DNA from: Sphingorhabdus sp. YGSMI21
Lineage (GTDB): Bacteria; Pseudomonadota; Alphaproteobacteria; Sphingomonadales; Sphingomonadaceae
Length of the DNA: 64,000 nucleotides
Reading direction: 5' to 3'
Assembly: GCF_002776575.1 (NCBI RefSeq)
Contig: NZ_CP022548.1
Span: forward strand, 2,123,001-2,187,000
Below the pieces are notes generated by a model. It worked only from the letters and a program-made list of their open reading frames with translations. It made no database searches and was not told the origin of the DNA. Below, one piece after another: positions 60,119-64,000 of this stretch. A program made the translations under genes and the position numbers. Each line of letters opens with the position of its first letter. Position 1 is the stretch's first letter.

Positions 60119-60667
60119 ATGGGCAATATTCTTACCCCTGTCATGCCACCATATTCACCAGAGCTGACCGCCGTGATGCAACATTATCCGCGACAGGACG
60201 GCTATTTGCTGAAATTGTTTCGCGTGTTCGCAAACAGCGCGCGCTTTGCGAAAAAGGGCGTGCCCAATTTGCTTGATAAGGACAGTCCCTTACTTCTCCG
60301 CGAGCGTGAAATAGTCATTCTCCGGACGACCGCTAATAATGATTGCGAGTATGAATGGGGTGTCCATGTTGCGATCTTCGCCGGCGCAGCCGGATTTTCA
60401 GAAGCGCAGATTTCTGCCACTAAAACAGGAAAATGCGACGATCCGGCGTGGGATGACAAGGAAAAATCCCTGTTGGCATCGATTGATGATTTATGCCGCG
60501 CGGGAACCATAGCAGAGGAAAATCTTGCATCGTTTCAACGGTTTTGGACCAGAGAAGAGCAGATGGAAATAATGGCGCTATGCGGAACTTACCATACGGT
60601 CAGTTTTGTCGCCAATGGCGCGAGGGTGGAGCTTGAAGATTTCGCGGCCCGTTTTCCCACTGCCTAA
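60119..60667 (+). CDS. Carboxymuconolactone decarboxylase-like (AhpD-fold) protein
   Basis: 182 residues: YPRQDGYLLKLFRVFANSARFA, SPLLLREREIVILRTTANNDCEYEWGVHVAIFAGAAGFSEAQISAT, and a C-terminal QMEIMALCGTYHTVSFVANG. The E-x7-C-E-x3-H layout is that of the AhpD/CMD fold, though the second cysteine of the AhpD CxxC pair is absent (CEYE). Often found with HxlR-type regulators in small-molecule detoxification. Substrate unknown. The end overlaps the next, convergent gene by 4 bp. Confidence 0.85.
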   Translation: MGNILTPVMPPYSPELTAVMQHYPRQDGYLLKLFRVFANSARFAKKGVPNLLDKDSPLLLREREIVILRTTANNDCEYEWGVHVAIFAGAAGFSEAQISATKTGKCDDPAWDDKEKSLLASIDDLCRAGTIAEENLASFQRFWTREEQMEIMALCGTYHTVSFVANGARVELEDFAARFPTA

Positions 60668-61086
60668 ACGTCTAGCGTCCGTGTACCGGGGTGATGCTTG
60701 TCGAGATGTTTGCGGATGATCTTCAAATTCTTGCTGTTCGAACGCCAAAAAAAGTCGAACACATCGCCGGCGAAAGGAATGGCACCGAGCGCCGTATCGA
60801 TGCCGACATTGGCCGCCATGCGGGTCAGTTGCAGCTTGGACATGCCCAGATTGCGCGCTTCCCAGACAATATAGGCACCCATGAGGGCGGTGACGATGTC
60901 ACCGACCACAGGGACCAGTCCGACGATGGAATCGACGCCGATCGGGCGATTGATGCCAGGGATCACGAAGGCGCGCTCCAGCACCTTCTCCATCGCCTCG
61001 ACGCGGGTTCGGACCGCTTGCGGATCGCGGCTGACGTCGGGCAATTGCTCGGCGAGACGTTTTAACTGTTCTTCGGAAATGGCCAT
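60664..61086 (-). CDS. DUF4112 domain protein
   Basis: 140 residues: GINRPIGVDSIVGLVPVVGDIVTALMGAYIVWEARNLGMSK, LQLTRMAANVGIDTALGAIPFAGDVFDFFWRSNSKNLKII. Gly-rich hydrophobic hairpins PVVGD and PFAGD repeat once and suggest membrane insertion. The family is widespread and of unknown role. GGGAGGT lies before the ATG. Confidence 0.88.
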   Translation of the reverse strand: MAISEEQLKRLAEQLPDVSRDPQAVRTRVEAMEKVLERAFVIPGINRPIGVDSIVGLVPVVGDIVTALMGAYIVWEARNLGMSKLQLTRMAANVGIDTALGAIPFAGDVFDFFWRSNSKNLKIIRKHLDKHHPGTRTLDV

Positions 61087-61117
61087 GCGACCTCCCTGTC
61101 ATATACTAGTGATACAG

Positions 61118-62605
61118 TCAGGATATGGGGATGCCGACCAGCGGATTCAATGGATGCCAGCCCCTCGGGTTGACGGCAAAGCCGCGCTGGCCCTGCCGGG
61201 CGATGGACCAGCGGATCGGAACCGCGATCGGAATGAAATTATAATGGTCGATCAGTATGATCTCGATCTCGGCATAGAGACGGGCTTTGATCTGCAAATT
61301 GGTTGCTGCATCCGCTTCGGCGATCCTCGAATCGGCGTCGTTCAGACAGACCGTCGTTTTCATGCAGGTGAATTGCTTCAGAAACCACTGGGCGCTGTCA
61401 TAGGGGGCGATCTCGTCGAGCAGCTGGACATCGGCCCTCTGGTTCAGTGCGACTTTCCGTGCGTCCAGCCCCACGCGCCGGAGATCGGACTGGATACGCT
61501 TGAACAATATATCGGCGCCCGCGGCATCGGGTAGCGCGATGGCCAGCGGCATGACCGGCCCTTCGGACGCTTTCCACCGACTGACATGGTTTCTGGCAAA
61601 GACTATCCGGTCCTGCATGGTCATGGCGGCCCAGTCGGGATAAGCGTTGATGCCCTCGACATCGAGCGCCTCGGGGATGATCTTGAGCCGGCTCTGCCAA
61701 GCGCTGACGCCGGGAAAGGAAGTCAGCAGGGCCGGGCGATTGATCGCCATAGCCAATATTTCCCGGTTGCCGGGAACCGCCCAGAACCCATTGGCCCGAA
61801 TGAATCGCAGTCCGAACAGGCCGGCAACCGGATCGAGCCGCAGGTCGCCGCTGCTGATATCCGCCGCATCGACGAGCGGAAGATGATGATATTTGCCGTT
61901 CAGCACGACCTGCGCGCCACCCGCCCGGTAGCGGGCGATGGCGGTTGCGGCGGGTTCACTGCGCAGCGACACCCAGCGCTCGTCTTCTTCCTCCCCGTCC
62001 TGTTCTTCCTGCGATGGTTCTTCAAACTGTGTCAGTTTGATGCCATTGTCTTCGCTCAGCAGGCGCATTGGGCCAGCGCCATGCCCGGCCCGGAACAGTC
62101 CCATTTCCGGCTGGGCGAGCAGCTGGAGAAAATTGGGATGCGGCGCATCGAGCTTGATCTCGATCACCCGGCCTGTCATCGACACCACTTCGTCGACCAC
62201 CGAAACATCATGTTGCAGGCGACTGTTGCGCAATTCGACAAAGCGTTCGCGCAGCAGGCGCGCAACCCGCTCGGCGGTGATCTCCCTGCCGTCGTCCCAT
62301 CTGGCGTCGAACAGGCGGAAAATATAGCTCAGCCCGTCGTCGGAAACGATCCAGCGTGCAGCTAGCGCGGGTACCACCCGGCCCTCTTCATCAAGCCCGA
62401 CCAGTCCCTTGGCAATTGAAGCGCGCATCGTTGCGGAGGCAAAATTCAGTCGCGTCCCGATCGGATTGATCCGCGTTTCGCCATCTTCGACCACGGTGAC
62501 TCTCACCTGATCCTCATCTCCGGCAAAGCCGCAGGCGCCGAGCATCGTTACGGCGAAAGCCGCAAAAATGCTGTTACGCCGGAATGTCGAACGGAAATTC
62601 ATCAT
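61118..62605 (-). CDS. ABC-type peptide/nickel solute-binding protein (lipoprotein)
   Basis: 495 residues, SBP family 5. Lipoprotein signal with MLGACGFAG. The fold is seen in GLVGLDEEGRVVPALAARWIVSDDGLSYIFRLFDARWDDGREITAERVARLLRE. An acidic insertion (EPSQEEQDGEEEDERWVS) lies near the middle. It overlaps the preceding gene by ATGA, and both are SBP family 5 members, an unusual tandem; no permease gene is in view. Specificity is unknown. Confidence 0.85.
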   Translation of the reverse strand: MMNFRSTFRRNSIFAAFAVTMLGACGFAGDEDQVRVTVVEDGETRINPIGTRLNFASATMRASIAKGLVGLDEEGRVVPALAARWIVSDDGLSYIFRLFDARWDDGREITAERVARLLRERFVELRNSRLQHDVSVVDEVVSMTGRVIEIKLDAPHPNFLQLLAQPEMGLFRAGHGAGPMRLLSEDNGIKLTQFEEPSQEEQDGEEEDERWVSLRSEPAATAIARYRAGGAQVVLNGKYHHLPLVDAADISSGDLRLDPVAGLFGLRFIRANGFWAVPGNREILAMAINRPALLTSFPGVSAWQSRLKIIPEALDVEGINAYPDWAAMTMQDRIVFARNHVSRWKASEGPVMPLAIALPDAAGADILFKRIQSDLRRVGLDARKVALNQRADVQLLDEIAPYDSAQWFLKQFTCMKTTVCLNDADSRIAEADAATNLQIKARLYAEIEIILIDHYNFIPIAVPIRWSIARQGQRGFAVNPRGWHPLNPLVGIPIS

Positions 62606-64000
62606 GGCCTTATACGCAAAGTGCGGCTGGGATGCACATTGGAAATATTATCTTTCCACCCCGCGATCCGCTCCGCCACGAGGCTGCGGGTGACATAGAA
62701 ATAGAGCGGCAGGACAGGCATGTCGGTAATCAGGATCGCTTCGGCCTGTTGCGTCAATGTCCGGCGTCGGGCCGGGTCCGGTTCGGCGAAAGCAAGCACG
62801 AGCAGCCGGTCATAATCGGGATTGTCGTAGCCTGAATAATTGCCCGCGCCATTGGCCTGCTGGTGAACCTGCAGGAAATTTTCCGGTGTCGGAAGGTCAG
62901 CAATCCAGCCGGAGCGGGCGAGCGAGAATTCATGGCGGCGCAGCGCGGCGAAATGGAGGGCTGCCTCGCTGTTGAACAGGCTGGCTTCGACGCCAAGCGG
63001 CTGCCACATGGCGGCCATCGCGACGGCAACCCGGCGATGTTCGGTGGAGCTGTTGAAGCGAATTTCGAAGCGCAGCGGATGGCCCGCGTCAAATCCCGCC
63101 GCCTCGAGCAATGCACGCGCTTCCCGCAATCTCTTCTCCCGCGGCCAGTCTGCCCATTCGGGCCTAGCCGCTTGCGCGCCGACCAGTCCTGGTGGCAGCA
63201 ATCCCCATGCGGGAATATTACCGATGCCGATGACCTTCTCGGCGATCCACTGGCGTTCGACTGCCATGGACAGAGCGGTTCGCACCCTGCGGTCGTCAAA
63301 GGGCGGTGCGCGAGTGTTGAAAGCGAAATAATAGCTGCCCAGATAGGGCACGCTGTGGGCGGCGGCAGGATGATGTTCTTTCAGCCATTGATGGCGGCTT
63401 GCGGGGTAATCCGCCGCAATATCCGCGCCGCCGGAGAGGAACAGGCGCATCGCGGACAGGCTGTCATCCATCGGCTTCCAGATGATTGTCGCTGTGGGTG
63501 CCGCTTCGTCATGCCAGGCAGGATTGCGCTCCAGCCGGGCATGGTCATTCAGCTTCCATTCGGACAGTTGATAAGGTCCACTGGCGACCATCGGACGGTC
63601 CGCTGTCCACTGGTCGCCGGCTTCCTTGATCCGGTGGAGCGGCAGCGCTGCCATGGCCGGATGGGCCAACAGCGCCGGCAGCGCCGGATCGGGAGCGGCG
63701 AGCGATACGATCACCAGATTGCCGTCCGGCGCCTCGATAGCGAGTATATTGCCAAACAGGGCCTGGGCAGGCGCCGCCGTTTCGGACGCACGCAGGCGGC
63801 GCAGCAGGGCAGGGAAGAGCGAGGCATCAAAGGCAGTGCCATCGGAAAAGCGCAAATTGTCCCGCAGGGTGAAGGCCCAGGTCAGACCATCGGCGGCAAT
63901 TTGCCAGCTTTTTGCCAATCCCGGCTCCGCCGCACCGCCGGCATCCAGACGGGTCAGACCCTCGAACTGGTCCGCAGCAACCCGGAGCGAGGACAAGTCG
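62602..64000 (-). CDS. ABC-type solute-binding protein family 5 (5' truncated by window end)
   Basis: At least 466 residues, running off the window. FEGLTRLDAGGAAEPGLAKSWQIAADGLTWAFTLRDNLRFSDGTAFDASLFPALLRRL is the standard SBP-5 start region, with PYLGSYYFAFNTRAPPFDDRRVRTALSMAVERQWIAEKV and the C-terminal VLPLYFYVTRSLVAERIAGW. It overlaps the following solute-binding protein gene by ATGA. The signal sequence lies outside the window. Likely ligands are oligopeptides or metal chelates. Confidence 0.88.
   Translation of the reverse strand, partial: DLSSLRVAADQFEGLTRLDAGGAAEPGLAKSWQIAADGLTWAFTLRDNLRFSDGTAFDASLFPALLRRLRASETAAPAQALFGNILAIEAPDGNLVIVSLAAPDPALPALLAHPAMAALPLHRIKEAGDQWTADRPMVASGPYQLSEWKLNDHARLERNPAWHDEAAPTATIIWKPMDDSLSAMRLFLSGGADIAADYPASRHQWLKEHHPAAAHSVPYLGSYYFAFNTRAPPFDDRRVRTALSMAVERQWIAEKVIGIGNIPAWGLLPPGLVGAQAARPEWADWPREKRLREARALLEAAGFDAGHPLRFEIRFNSSTEHRRVAVAMAAMWQPLGVEASLFNSEAALHFAALRRHEFSLARSGWIADLPTPENFLQVHQQANGAGNYSGYDNPDYDRLLVLAFAEPDPARRRTLTQQAEAILITDMPVLPLYFYVTRSLVAERIAGWKDNISNVHPSRTLRIRP

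Noticed and set aside
61118..64000. Frameshifted single solute-binding protein
   Set aside because: Both frames have a complete SBP-5 domain plan of their own, and the second has its own lipoprotein signal, so these are two genes.

Overview
The window looks like chromosomal DNA of a GC-rich alphaproteobacterium of the order Sphingomonadales (a Sphingorhabdus, Parasphingorhabdus or Sphingopyxis-like genome). The grounds are the codon use, the alphaproteobacterial DUF1476-bolA-grxD cluster, a stand-alone carotenoid hydroxylase crtZ, many proteins of sphingomonad type (TSUP, SulP, DUF3008, DUF2171, DUF4230), EcfG-like promoters and the dispersed palindromes typical of these genomes. The genus is an inference. 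No rRNA, tRNA or CRISPR array was seen.

Layout. 0-6 kb: the 3' end of a PabC-type lyase, a HicAB toxin-antitoxin pair, an exported protein, a TSUP transporter, a divergent SDR/LysR pair and a type IB topoisomerase. 6-10 kb: acetyltransferases and small stress-type proteins (PRC-barrel, DUF3008, MgtC, PPOX). 10-17 kb: amino-acid and translation genes (metY, phnA-like, aspC, msrA, infC, thrS). The thrS leader encodes a threonine-rich peptide, and infC seems to start with AUA. 17-27 kb: an XRE-regulated micro-operon, a hydrolase, TPR, SIMPL, VOC, GGDEF, a glyoxalase II-type hydrolase, DUF2171 and an extensin-like protein. 27-31 kb: an accessory patch with an IS5/IS427-type element split by an IS256-family element, a lipoprotein, a decayed HigB-like toxin fused to a fragment of an acyl-CoA synthetase gene, and a small AT-rich membrane protein.

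31-45 kb: metabolic genes (acyl-CoA ligase, ggt, pyrD, isovaleryl-CoA dehydrogenase, PhoX-like, two GSTs, SulP, EamA, crtZ). 45-50 kb: leuC, a small membrane protein, leuD, an MDR oxidoreductase, then DUF1476-bolA-grxD. 50-55 kb: BlaI and an M56 sensor peptidase with a long coiled coil, then an MBL-DUF4230-kelch operon with ATGA overlaps. 55-59 kb: nadA and nadC, separated by an intact copy of the IS427-type element and a BrnT/XRE toxin-antitoxin pair. 59-64 kb: RNase T2, an HxlR/carboxymuconolactone decarboxylase-like divergent pair, DUF4112 and two tandem ABC-type solute-binding proteins, the second running off the window.

The main non-coding signals are: a candidate Thr attenuator before thrS; a matched 61-bp leader before metY and aspC; a 23-codon micro-ORF with an ideal ribosome binding site and a sigma-54-like promoter on the strand opposite the grxD-blaI gap; apparently leaderless hicA, brnT and thrS-leader starts; two IS427-type copies placed at the same point of a long dispersed repeat and borrowing their stop codon from the target; and a 208-bp hairpin element after aspC.
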